Notes under the pieces: generated by a model | What the model was told of the DNA's origin: nothing | Database searches by the model: none | What the model saw: only the letters and a program-made list of their open reading frames with translations | Source of the DNA: Neodontobutis hainanensis | Taxonomy: Eukaryota > Chordata > Actinopteri > Gobiiformes > Odontobutidae | Direction of reading: 5' to 3' | DNA length: 64,000 bases | Assembly (NCBI GenBank): GCA_024349245.1 | Contig: JALDNG010000048.1 | Location: forward strand, 1,009,001-1,073,000 | Translations under genes and position numbers: made by a program | Part shown: piece after piece, positions 23,771 through 35,175 of the stretch | Position numbering within the stretch: position 1 is the stretch's first letter | How the letters are laid out: each line of letters opens with the position of its first letter

Positions 23771-26700
23771 ATATTGATGATTAGTGGACAGTCATAGAGT
23801 TTGCACACAAAAAGAGTTTGTTCTTCCTGTTTCCGATTGTTTACGTGCTGTTTACATTGCCAACACTAAAGAACAGGCCCTGACTGGAGATGGTCTGAAT
23901 GTGGCTCATTGGCTCCTTAAAGGTTTTCACCGTGCTGGATGATGGACGGACTAAATGCATAGGGTTATGAGTATTAAATAAATCAAGTACATTTCACTAT
24001 TTCTTATTTCCTGCTGACCCTTACAGTGTTAATCAGGACAATGCTCTTCTTAAATGATCAATAACGGATGGTGCTTTGTGGAGTACAACCAAGGAAAGGT
24101 GGCCTATTCCAGCTGGAGGTTCAAACCAGCAGCAGTTACCACAGAGTACACAGTGTAAGATAGAGTGACAGGGGGCAGTGGATCTTCTGCCACAGCTGAT
24201 GGGGTTGGCAGATAGGCACAAAGAATGTCTCATAACACCAACTGTGAAAATAATGTTTATTCTCACTTTCCCTTTGCACAAATAACACTACATTCACAGA
24301 GACATGCAGGAAGCATGTGTTTAAGGAATGGCAGGTCAAAGGTCAAAACCACCAGAATTCATCAAGCCTGTGTTTTGACTTTCTACAACAGCAATGTGAT
24401 AAATAATTATAATATTAATAGCCATCTATATTGATAATTGTTTACTGGCTTTCAAACGTATAGAATCAAATAATATTGCAATTTTTTTAGGATTGCCTTT
24501 AGTGCAATCTCTGCTGATATGTTGTGTTATGGAGAGCAGTGAGTTTAAATGTGTTTTTACTGTGCAGCGGTTTGCACAGCCATTTTCACCCCAAATCAAT
24601 TTTTAACTGTCTGCTAATATTTAATCACTTCAAGTAAATCAGTTTCTTGTAAAGTTTTGCTAAGAAAGGTAGTGTACCTCTAAATGTGCAGGGTTTTTTT
24701 ATTTTTTTTTGTAGGCAGCCTGACATTTTCCAAATATTTAAAAAGGTTTCAAAGTGTTTATTTTATTGTGTTGAGAAACATTTTAGAATGTTGTCAAATG
24801 GTCACTTTTTCATTTTAAAGTACACTGTGAGCAAAGTTCCCATATCTGAGTCTACATTAAGGGTGTCCCCAGAAGTAGAAAAATGATTGGGCTTTCCACA
24901 GATACTGTGTTAAATGTATTTTTTTGAGAACTACTTTTCAAGGTTGGGAGTCTCATTAAAGGACTCAGGTAACAGAAAGAAAGACAAATTATCAGCATAC
25001 AATGCACTCATGATTCAAGGAATAAAAGGCAAGGTTTTTTAATGTGTCATTCCCTTTTAATAGGTTACTGAAGCAACTCAACTAAAAACTGAAGTCACGC
25101 ATTAAAAGACAAATCTCTGAAACTGATTAAATAATGAAGTTAAGTTAGTTTTAAATCCTGGCTAAACCTTGAATTCATTTTAGAAATAATTTATATCATG
25201 GCACTGGCAACTGTTAATTGTTTTACAATTAAGGGATATTTTAGGATTTCTTAACAATAGCCTAATAAATACAAATACTACATTTAGTCCCTTAAATACA
25301 AAAAGAGCAGTTGACTCAACAGTGTATTTATCAGCATTGACTAAGGATTCTTTATTAGTCTGTGCTAAGAAGGCCAATTCCTCTAGCTAAGACTGTTATT
25401 ATAATCACTCATAATTACTCTTAAGGCCTTGTTCAGGGGTACTTTACATAAAGCAATTATGGCATGATAAGCCATTCTTGTTTACACAGCCACATATTAC
25501 AAACACATTCCACAATTGAACTAATTGTTTGATAACACTTATGTTTTAATCTACAAGATTTCACTGTGGTTGACAGACAGTCACTCCCTGCTGTTTGGTG
25601 TTAATTATTTTCACAAAGCAAGGTACGGTATGTCTAACACTGATTAACACAGTGTAACGTCCTCACTGTGATAAACGAGCGGGGAATAAGTCAAGAGAAA
25701 AAATATGAAATTTTACACTTGGATATAAGATCTGTTTCTGTAAAAAAAATAATTGATTTATAGGTAATAGAGTACACAAACTCTCCATCAGGCAAAGTCA
25801 AAGCAAACATCTGGAGAGAATAATGGACAGGAAAATGGATCCTGTGAGTAGCACTCTTGTTGTGTGGGTACCACAGGACGTGACGAGCATGCATGTGCCA
25901 GACTGCTCAAGTGGAACTCGTTTGATGGACATGTTCAACACATGGGCACGATGCCAATTTAGACAAGCATGCCCATGAACACGGTCTGCTGCTGCATGCA
26001 AAGTGACGTGAACGTAACTACGTGGTTCATCACTTCACTTCATATCCTGCACCGGTGTTGATTAAACATTGATCATCTTCAGATGTATGATAAAAAAAAC
26101 TATATATCAAAACAATATTCAAACACAAGAATCTGAGACAGATGCAACACAGCCACTTTTCTATACGTAAATTAAGAGCTTCAATGTTTCTCTAAATACC
26201 CGTATTTAAAATATGGTCCGACTAGTAAGTGGGAAGGCCCATACGTGCAAGAGGGAAACATGGTCAGATGCTGCCACCTTCTGGACAGATTAATGACTGC
26301 GTTCATCTTAGTAATAAGGTGTCAAAATTCAATGAAATCTGTCACTAAAGGGCTTCATAAACATTTTAACAAAGCAAACGCCAAAGATGTTGATCTTTTA
26401 TTAAATTAATCCATAACTATGTTTTAAAAATGTTCTTTGTCCTTTTTCCTGCATCCTTACTATAGTCTATTGCATTGAATTTGTTTCTTCGTAGTGTTCT
26501 TCCCAAACACTACATCTACAAAGTAATATCAACTACAGACAATATTAACATTGACAAAAGGGCAGGTGTGGGCCTACAGGTTTGTTCTCAGTAGCATGTT
26601 GTCACAGCTTTTTCATTTGTGTATATAGCACAAGTTCATTATAGAGTTTTTCTATCTTGCTTTAGTCCAGACTTATATGCATTTAAATACAATGATGGAA

Positions 26701-28800
26701 GTGTGTGACAACTGTTGTCACTCTATGTGGGGTATATAAAAACAAATGTACACCTTTTAAACTTCAAATTTGAGACTGATTTGAGGTATTTAGACTAGAG
26801 GTTATCATACTGCTGCTCAGACCTGAAACAGTTGGGATTAAAAAGAGTAATATTGTGATGAAGATGTTATAAATCAGTTTCAGAGACACATTCCTGTTGT
26901 TAGACTGAACCCCTGTCGTCTAAAAGTTTATCTACATATTTTATAGAACTGCAGCCAGAAAAGAATCCACTGCTCTTGTTAAAAGATGTTTTTTTTTTTT
27001 TTTTTATGTAACAACTTACCTTACAAGTCCTTCCACCCTCAGGTGCACTACAAAAAAGTAATCTTAAAATTATGAAACGTATGTACCCTGTCTAACATAT
27101 TAGCTCTTTGAAGATTTGTCTCAAGTTTTCAGGAAGACAATTTGTACTCAACCATGAACTATTGGTTTGTTGGTAATATCTCTTTTAATTTATCCATTAA
27201 CCTCATTTCCCTGTAGTTGAATAGTCTAAGGATCCACTGTTTTATAGTTTACCAAAGTATTCCACTATTCCATATGACAAAATGGGTCATAAATAACATT
27301 TAATTTTCATAATTATACAAGAAATAAATTAAACTCTTGGCTGCTTTATTCTTAGTGCTGATAAGGCTGTCGTTGATTAATGCTATCACACTTAATCATC
27401 ACTACATTTCTCAAAAAAGAAATAACAAGAAATTACAAGCAGCACAGCATCTGCAGATTTTTCTCTGGGTAGCCTACCCCAGTTTCCCTAAACCACTAAA
27501 GAGCACTGAAGGTCCAAACAGAACCCCTCCCTCATGTGCTATTAGCTCAGCTCTGTATGAGCTGATTCCAGAATCGACAAAGTCTCATGAACAAGAAACA
27601 TCTTCACCAACTAAATCCAGATGCCTTTTTTCATGACGACCTGGGTGAATAAGAACCTTCACAGACATACCACTAAATTCATGTTATGTAACAGTATATG
27701 GGACCAATGAAATAAAATAAAAATAAAAACGTGGGTAAAATAATGTGATCCTAATATAACTGTAATGGTTAAATGCATCGGGTTATTTTCGGCAGAGCCA
27801 GGAGTTCTATTAGGCTACAAAATAAAATGCTTGGTAATAAATAAATATAAATTTAAGCATTGATTTCTGGGCAACTTTCCGTTCCAGCTCCATGATAAAT
27901 CATCTCAACGGAGGAATCCTACTCGCAGCTCTGAGGCTCTGAACCTGAGGAACAGAGCCACAATGCTCGTTCCTCTGACTGCTCCTTTAAAGCAGCAGCC
28001 ACCTGCTCTGCTCGCGTCAGCTTCCTCCGGAGGCGGCGCTATGGCGATCAATAGGCTACTCAAAAAGTGCAATATTTGAGAAAAAAAAAAGAAAAAAGAA
28101 TTCCTTTAAAACGCTGTGCCAAAAAGCTAAATCGCTGTCATTAATCTAATTGGCTCGACCAGGGAGGACCTAGGCTTGCTACGTGACCAAAGAGGTAGGC
28201 AACGTATCATGATGTCTATCGATGGAGACTGTAAGAAGTGTTTATCGCAATCTTGTTGCTTTAAAAAACAAAAAACAAACAAACGCTAGGCCTGTCTTTG
28301 CGCGGTGTGTAAAATGTGAGCGAGAGACAGTCAGTGTCATTAGTAAGAACACATTGGAGGGTCTGTAATGGTTCAGACACAAGAAATAGGCTAGGCTGTA
28401 TATGCATATAAAAACTGTCTCATTTTTATTTTGTTATTGATTGTTTTGAGGCATCGAGCATTAGGGGATGTAGACAAGTCTACTGTTTCTGATAGGCTAA
28501 TTATGCCATAAATGGTTAAAAGGACATTATAGCCGACACTCTAGCTTAAATGTCTTGAGTGACTAATCCTTCTGCATTTTGTGATTAATAAACTAGGCAC
28601 AAATCAAATGAGAGTCATCACTTTGATCAAAAAAGGCTACTATCTTTTTTAAAAATTTGTCCTGTGCATGTTGTTGCACGATAGTAAACCCTATTGTTGA
28701 GCGTTACCCTCATGATTGATCTAAAAATCCTCACAGTAGAATCTCATCTGTTAAATGTTCAAGCGTGTAACTAGTCTTACTGAGTTGTAGTCTTGCTGTA
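23771..28800. other. Intergenic between pou3f3 and gpr45
   Basis: No exon of mrps9, which occupies this interval in human, was recognised on either strand. Only short open frames without family resemblance are present. A T-run of about 17 lies at 26988-27005. The stretch 27.88-28.06 kb is GC-richer ('cagctctgaggctctgaacc', 'ccggaggcggcgctatggcg') and could be a promoter or conserved element of unknown target. Confidence 0.45.
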
Positions 28801-28810
28801 GAGAGAATAT

Positions 28811-28912
28811 GTTGCCATTGACAGACACTAATCTGACAAAATACGGGATGAGAGTATGGGCTGCCTGTTGCCATGGAACTGGTGACCTTGTTGCCATAGC
28901 AACATTGGCAAC
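28811..28912 (+). promoter_or_regulatory. RFX X-box cluster, putative gpr45 promoter
   Basis: Contains GTTGCCATAGCAAC at 28890-28903, a full RFX X-box (two half sites with 2-nt spacing). A near-complete GTTGCCATGGAAC is at 28867-28879, a half site GTTGCCATTGAC at 28811 and another half site TTGGCAAC at 28905-28912. A good splice donor (CAAG|GTAAAC, exon end 28988) lies about 85 nt downstream, so this fits just upstream of a non-coding first exon of gpr45. RFX factors drive ciliary and neuronal genes. Binding is not shown. Confidence 0.45.
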
Positions 28913-29135
28913 TCTAAGTAATGCCATTTTTGGTCAAAAATGTGGCTACTACAACCACTGAAGGAATTACGTTGTTTCATGCGTCAAGGTAAACCCACAT
29001 ATTTGCTGATTTTCTTTCAAAAGCTTTAAAATTTTCACTTTCTGTGTTGATTCTAAATAACTGATTCATGTACTGAGAGCAGTAACATTAAGATCATAGT
29101 CTGGAGGCTGACCTTCCTGCTCCTGTCTCCCACAG

Positions 29136-29331
29136 AGTGTCTGGAGGATACAAAAAGATTACGTCAAAGTGTGCAGCATTACACATGAGCAAGCTTCTGC
29201 TACGTCAACAGAAGACCTCTATCATCATGGGTGTGTACCATTTGATGTTCTAATCTAAGGTGTGGTGTGTGAAGTGGCTGGTGTTGGCATTGTTTGTACT
29301 GAGAGTGTTGTTGTTAATCATCAACCCATGG
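29136..29331 (+). other. Putative non-coding exon in the gpr45 5' UTR
   Basis: Bounded by a pyrimidine-rich acceptor (tcctgtctcccacag) and a strong donor (CCATGG|GTAAGC). It lies 400 bp before a further acceptor (cttttggtgtgttag, exon start 29729) that leads directly into the gpr45 coding exon. It has no long open frame. Transcript evidence is needed to confirm it. Confidence 0.4.
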
Positions 29332-29841
29332 GTAAGCTCTGTTTTGTGTGATCTGTTCTCATTGTGGATTTATCCAATGTCCTAAATAAATCCCATATCT
29401 CAGGACAGAGCACGTACTGTAACAAAAGTATATTAGACACTTACTATGCTATCCTCAGTGCAGCTGAATTTTTTTATTAAACATTCTTTGGGGCTGTAAA
29501 CATAAGGCATTATATGGTCGATTCGTCTTGGTTTGGGGCAGAATTAGGTCCTGGCTTTAGTCCTGATTATAGCTCTGGTGTTTGTCCTAGGTTTTAATTC
29601 TAGGATCAGGATTAGTTCTAGCTTTAGCTCTGGTTTAGTTGTTTGCAGCTTGAATAAATCACCACATACAATGCAATAATGAATGAAATGCACTAATTGT
29701 AACTGTTCTCTTTCTTTTGGTGTGTTAGATATTCCTATTGATGGCCAACTGAATGACAGAAGACATCTCCCTTTGTTGATCACAACAGTAATGGAACAAC
29801 TCCACCCTTTTTTTGAATGAGACCTTGTGTTAGTTGATACC

Positions 29842-31002
29842 ATGGCTTTTTGTAATGACAGCCTGTCAGAGGAGTGTGTCTTTATGGATCCGGACAGTTC
29901 TGAGGAGGCAGAGCGCAGTCTGACTCCAGACACTGGGACCCCTCTCATATCAGTTACACTGCGTGTGACACTGGCGGCAATTATGATCTTCATGATAACT
30001 GTTGGGTTCCTGGGAAATGCCGTGGTGTGTCTTATTGTTTACCAAAAGCCCGCAATGCGCTCCGCTATAAACCTCCTCTTGGCCACTTTGGCTTTCTCGG
30101 ACATCATGCTGTCTCTGCTCTGCATGCCCTTCACTGCAGTCACTGTGGCCACTACAGATTGGTCTTTTGGGAGCGGGTTCTGCCGTGCTGCAATCATGTT
30201 ATACTGGTTGTTTGTGCTGGAAGGAGTGTCTATACTTCTCATAATCAGTGTGGACCGTTTCCTTATTATAGTGCAACGGCAAGACAAGCTAACCCCCCAC
30301 AGAGCAAAAGTGTTAATTGCAGGTTCATGGATGCTCAGCCTATGCATGTCCCTGCCATCAGTGGTTGGATGGAGGACAGGTGCGGCTGGTATTGGGAGCA
30401 CTTGGGCTCCTCAGTGTGTCCTGGGATACAGTGAGTCTCTAGCAGATCGTGGATACACGGTACTCTTAGCAGTAGCAGTTTTCTTTGTCCCGTTTACTGT
30501 CATGCTCTATTCTTATATGTGCATACTAAACACAGTGCGACACAATACACTGCGCATTCACAATCACACCAGCGAGCACTCCTGTCTGCCAGCCCTTAAC
30601 CAAATTAGCAAAATGAGGCCTACAGGACTACAGCGCCCCCCACAGATCAAAGTTGACATGAGTTTCAAGACAAGAGCATTCACTACTATTCTCATCCTCT
30701 TTGTGGGGTTCTCTGTGTGCTGGTTGCCTCATACCATAGTCAGCCTGCTTGCAGTATTTAGCCACCGGTTCTACTACAGCTCTGTGTTTTACCCCGTCAG
30801 CATAGGTGCCCTGTGGCTCAGTTACCTCAAGACAGTGTTCAATCCTGTCATTTACTGCTGGAGGATCAGAAAGTTCAGGGAAGCCTGTCAGGAGTTCATC
30901 CCCAAAAGTTGCAGACTTTGTCCGAAAGTCCCAGGTCGGAGCCACAGACGAGTCAGACCTTGTAATATTTATGTCTGCAGTGAGAGTCAGTCTTCTGTAT
31001 GA
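29842..31002 (+). CDS. gpr45: Orphan class A GPCR 45
   Basis: 386-residue rhodopsin-family receptor encoded in one exon, as in mammals. The ATG at 29842 is chosen because it is the first in-frame ATG; the acceptor at 29728 lies upstream. Seven hydrophobic segments are visible. TM1 has GN (58-59). TM2 has LAFSD with Asp87. Cys114 and Cys192 can form the TM3-ECL2 disulfide. SVDRF (136-140) replaces the DRY motif. TM6 has CWLP (293-296) and TM7 has NPVIY (334-338), followed by a basic tail ending ESQSSV. Blocks such as AMRSAINLLLATLAFSDIML, ISVDRFLIIVQRQDKL and SYLKTVFNPVIYCWRI are nearly identical to mammalian GPR45 and distinguish it from its relative GPR63. The N-terminus is short with one sequon (N5). 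Its ligand is not established; expression in mammals is neural. Identity rests on sequence and on synteny with pou3f3, ashwin and fhl2. Confidence 0.95.
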   Translation: MAFCNDSLSEECVFMDPDSSEEAERSLTPDTGTPLISVTLRVTLAAIMIFMITVGFLGNAVVCLIVYQKPAMRSAINLLLATLAFSDIMLSLLCMPFTAVTVATTDWSFGSGFCRAAIMLYWLFVLEGVSILLIISVDRFLIIVQRQDKLTPHRAKVLIAGSWMLSLCMSLPSVVGWRTGAAGIGSTWAPQCVLGYSESLADRGYTVLLAVAVFFVPFTVMLYSYMCILNTVRHNTLRIHNHTSEHSCLPALNQISKMRPTGLQRPPQIKVDMSFKTRAFTTILILFVGFSVCWLPHTIVSLLAVFSHRFYYSSVFYPVSIGALWLSYLKTVFNPVIYCWRIRKFREACQEFIPKSCRLCPKVPGRSHRRVRPCNIYVCSESQSSV

Positions 31003-31560
31003 GCAAAGGAACTGTTAAATGTGTTTTTCTTATGAACAAACAGGGACCATAAAGATTTAAATAGTTTTGTTTTTTATTAAGATTTTTTTAAATTTAAATT
31101 TCTACATCAACTAATTAATGTCATAATGTATATTATTTTTGTAAATGTATTGTTATTTTTAATTTGTTCAGTTAAGGGTTTTAAGCTTGAGTGAGTGCTT
31201 ATTTATGGCATGGCAGGTTTCAGTTATTAACCAATCTAAGTGTTACTTTAGGTGGCCCAGTAGTGCACAACACAACATTAAAAAAATAGCAAACATAAGC
31301 TTGTTGTGTTGTGCACTACTGGGCCACCGTAGTTACTGAAAAAGTATAGACTAATTTATTCCCTAAACATAAAAGTCCAATGTGTTTACAGTCTGTCAAG
31401 CACCACTGTATGTGATGTCATACTTTACATTCATATTCTGTAAGGCATGTGTAATGTTTTTAAATGGCACAAAATACAGGTTCCTGAACATTTACTTTTT
31501 ATTATGTTTACTAATATTTTAGTGTTGGTATTACAAAATAAATATCTATAGCTGGTTTAT
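31003..31560 (+). other. 3' UTR of gpr45
   Basis: AT-rich sequence after the stop. AATAAA at 31537-31542 is the best downstream polyadenylation signal. It contains the 27-bp-arm inverted repeat described separately. Confidence 0.5.
31251..31328. repeat. Perfect inverted repeat, hairpin in gpr45 3' UTR
   Basis: Left arm 31251-31277 (starts GGTGGCCCAGTAGTGCAC) and right arm 31302-31328 (ends GTGCACTACTGGGCCACC) are exact reverse complements over 27 bp. A 24-nt A-rich loop separates them. In RNA this would be an uninterrupted 27-bp stem. Such perfection in diverged surroundings suggests recent insertion of a small palindromic element, or selection. Confidence 0.9.
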
Positions 31561-32330
31561 AATGGTTACTGACAAGCCATGAAATTGTAAAACTCTTTTA
31601 TGCATAAGTTAAAACAGAAGATGGTGCTGCAAAAAACAGTGTACTGAGGCACTTAAAAAGGTAACTGATAAAAAGCCTGATAAACACATGGCTAGAAGAT
31701 GGTGGTGTGATGATGGTGCTGTTCACTGACAAATATTGAATAAACATTCATTTGGAAAATTTTATTTTATTTTTTTTGCTAAAATGTAGTTTATTGTATG
31801 AAAATTGAAAGCATAGTGTGAAACGTCTGTTATTTTCAGAGCAACTGAAGAAAGAACACTACTATTCCTCAAAAAACATCCTCACCTGCTGAGAAAGCAC
31901 ATCTTCTGCATTGTTTCATAGAGGACATCTTTTTATAGTACAGCTATGCATGGCCAGTCACATAATAGCCTAATATGCATTTTTGTAGAAAAGGTGAAAA
32001 TACACCCCAGCAACCCATAAGATGATAAGCAATAATAAATGACTTATAATTGAATTATAGTTATCAGAATTCCAAATTTGAGTTATCTTCATTTGATTTA
32101 TAATTAGATAACTGGATTATGTGTTAATGTAACTAGATTAGGTATATTAAATCAAATGGGGACAATGTAGCCTACTAAAATGATGTCTATTTTAAAATAT
32201 AGCCTATTGTTAGACATCCTACATCCTAGCCTATACTGAGATATATTATTTTTAAAACAGCGCACACGCCACATTATGTTAGCTACAGTGTGCTACAACA
32301 TTTTGTGCGTTAACAGTTTTGAAGTGTGGC
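31561..32330. other. Intergenic between gpr45 and ashwin
   Basis: AT-rich with no exon recognised. tgfbrap1, located here in human, is not seen. The last 50 bases lead into the ashwin start. Confidence 0.5.
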
Positions 32331-32348
32331 ATGCTGGGAAAAACAAAC

Positions 32349-33228
32349 ATGGCGACTTCCACGGGTCAATATGGAAAAGCTAACTCTACGTCGGACGTGG
32401 ACTTATTACTGCACCCGGAGCTTCTATCTCCAGAGTTTCTAAAGCAGATTTTAAGCGAGGTGAGTCAGCGTTTATTGATGTATTTGAAAGTCTACGACAC
32501 TCGCGCGGTGCTAGTGGCTTTAGTGTGCATGCTAGCACACAGTGCTGGCTATATTCAAGTCACTTCTATGTTATAATTAAAGAAATATATGTATTTCTGT
32601 GGGTTGTATAGAGGAGAGTGAGTACCAGGGACGGTTTGAGTCGGGACCAACTCACAGCGCTTTACATACAGCATGTGATGCCCCTACCTCAGAGGACCCT
32701 ACCCTCCAGCCGCTGGGGCAGGACGGTAGCCAGGAACCGAGGGGGGCAAGCACCACCATCCCCGCACAGGTCAGGCCAGTGCGCCTAACATTCCCAGGTG
32801 TCTGTATGTAACGTAATTCATAAATGTCTTATGTCTGTTTCCAGCAGTGACCCCAACAGGAAAAGGCCCCTGATTGTGTTTGATGGGAGCTCATCAAACA
32901 GTGGCACACCGAAAGTAAAGAGATCAGAGGGAAACCCTGTATCAGCGAGAGCCACAGACAGATTAAAGCCTCCTCCAGCTGCAAACCTGGCTAGTCCCAT
33001 AAGCAAGCGACCTACAAACACATCCTCTTTAACTTCATCTAAACATACAGCCGACCTTAAACGAGAAGCACACATGCCAGTAAGAATCACAGTTAGGGTT
33101 CTACGCAGATGTAATTAGTACTGAATCTCTTACTTGTTAGTCATAATTGCTTTTATTTTTGATTTCCTCAGAGTCCACTGAATTCTCCCGAAGATAAGAA
33201 AAAGATTCAGCCTGTGACGTGGCCCTAA
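32349..33228 (+). CDS. Ashwin (C2orf49 homologue)
   Basis: Four coding exons with consistent phases: 32349-32459, 32612-32769, 32845-33079 and 33172-33228, giving 186 residues. Exon 1 reads DVDLLLHPELLSPEFL. Exon 2 has LTALYIQHVMPLPQRTLP and RWGR. Exon 3 has RKRPLIVFDGSSSNSG and DRLKPPP. Exon 4 ends IQPVTWP and a stop. These are the landmark blocks of vertebrate ashwin (human C2orf49, 232 residues). Ashwin is a small nuclear protein studied in frog embryos for cell survival and patterning, and found with tRNA-ligase/RTCB complex components; both points are literature memory. The start at 32349 fits the family best; an in-frame ATG at 32331 is possible. A short middle segment present in human is missing. 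It is tail to tail with fhl2. AATAAA at 33388-33393 is the probable polyadenylation signal. Confidence 0.93.
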
Positions 33229-34411
33229 TCCTTGACCCCTACCCATAGACATTAATGAAGAGCTCATGACCTATTTCTATTCACTGACCACTACATGTCA
33301 TGTTTACACCCAGTTCTTCCAGTACTGGTATTCAAGAACAAGACATTTGTCTGCTTGCTCACCATATATCGATTGAAAGTTTGGTACAATAAACTTTCAC
33401 AGGTCTCACACTTCCTCATATTTTTTCCACAACCAAAAGTGCCCTTTTACCATGTACCAGTCCAGTCTTGGAAACCAGAAAAATTCAAATGAAACTAAAA
33501 ACAGCTGGAAGTTCTTTCTTTAATTTCTGGTTTTCTCATGTAATAGGTTAAAATAGGTCATGTGGACTCTATGAATTGTATTTTATAGAAATAGTTTGTT
33601 AATAGTAAACTACACATTTTTATATTAAATTTATTTTAGGTCATGTGTAAATTTTAGATTTATTTTTTACTGTGCTGTGATCATCCTGTTGTTCATCTGA
33701 CATGAATTAACTATTTAATACTCCAAGGATTATTTAAGCAGAAAGTCAGTTTTATGTAATTGCATTTAGTTTTTAATGCCTTCCCTTGATGAGCTGGTTA
33801 ATATTTTGATTTTGCTACATAATTTTGACTGAAACGAAAAGATACAGGGCAAAATAAAATGTCAAATTCCAAGTTTCTTTTACATAATTGATTTATTATA
33901 GATTTTCAAAACACAGAATAGTCTCATTTACTTCCATCAGAGAATTTAGTATAACTCAATCAATGATCAAATATCCAACCATATGTGAATGTTTTAGAAT
34001 GCACAGGTATAGTTCACATTTGTAAGATTAAATATGCCATTAATTTTTTAATGGTTTGTATTAAATAGCTCAGTAATTATAGCACGTCCTGTGTAAAGCC
34101 TGCATTTACAGTATACATTTCATTTCAAATTCACATTAGGTTTTGATACCCAAGTGTTTCATAAACAAACATCTTTAAAGTCATGCCAGATTGTCAAACA
34201 CCTATATAATTAGTTACCTTTTCAAATGTGAGCATTCACATAACACTGTTAGTTTTATTTTTTGTGATATATAACAAAGTACATTCATAGTAATACTGGG
34301 TGGTAAATATTCTATGTTATGATCTGTTATGAACTAATACTTTTATCAATGTAATCTTTTTTATTGAAACATGTCCTTTTAATCGGATGATTTTCATGCC
34401 TTCAAATCAAA
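33229..34411. other. Convergent 3' UTRs of ashwin (+) and fhl2 (-)
   Basis: Non-coding, AT-rich. The plus strand has AATAAA at 33388-33393 for ashwin. For fhl2, the minus strand has AATAAA (TTTATT on plus) at 34360-34365, only about 50 nt after its stop, and at 33892-33897. With the distal signal, the fhl2 3' UTR would be about 520 nt. No gene is seen between. Confidence 0.5.
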
Positions 34412-35119
34412 TTAGATGTCTTTGCCGCACTCAGGACACAGAATGTCATCACGTTCAGTGAGGAATCCACGCCCAACCAGGGATACAGAGCACTTCTTGC
34501 AGTTGAAGCAATCATTGTGCCATTGGCGCTCCTCAAAGGAAATGTACTTGCTGCCACCCAGACCTAAAAGCAAAATGAAGTTAGTATTTCAAGACTATAG
34601 CATGAGTAGTATGTTGTGAAGCTTACTACAGGCTGCTAGATTTTACCACTGATGGGTGTGGTGCAGGAGGCACACTTCTTGGCGTAAAGGTTGCAGAAGC
34701 AGTTGAGACAATAAGCAAAGTCATCCCTAGAGGTGAACCTCTGGCCAGACAACTGCTGTTTGCAGCTGGTGCACAGGAAGCAGTCCTTGTGCCATGGCTG
34801 GTCGCGATAGGTCACCCCACCTGTAGTGATGGGCTACAGTAACAGAACCAGTTAACAAAATGTTTTGTATTTATACTTGTGAGCTGATTACTGCAGGCTA
34901 TACCTTCTTGCAATGGATACACTGCATGGCAAACTGCTTCTCATAGCAGGGCACACAGAAGTTATGATTATCTTTAGGGATAAAACTCTTGGTGCCTATT
35001 GGCTGCTGGCATCGCTGGCAGGTGAAGCAAGTCTCGTGCCAGCTGTTCCCTTTGTGCTCCATCTTTCTGGAACCTAGTGCAACAAAGAGACATAATAAAG
35101 TGTAGATATTGTAGTATAG

Positions 35120-35175
<56 letters not shown>

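Noticed and set aside
29827..29841. Non-ATG upstream extension of gpr45
   Set aside because: It would need a GTG start. The ATG at 29842 is the first in frame, and the extension has no family conservation.
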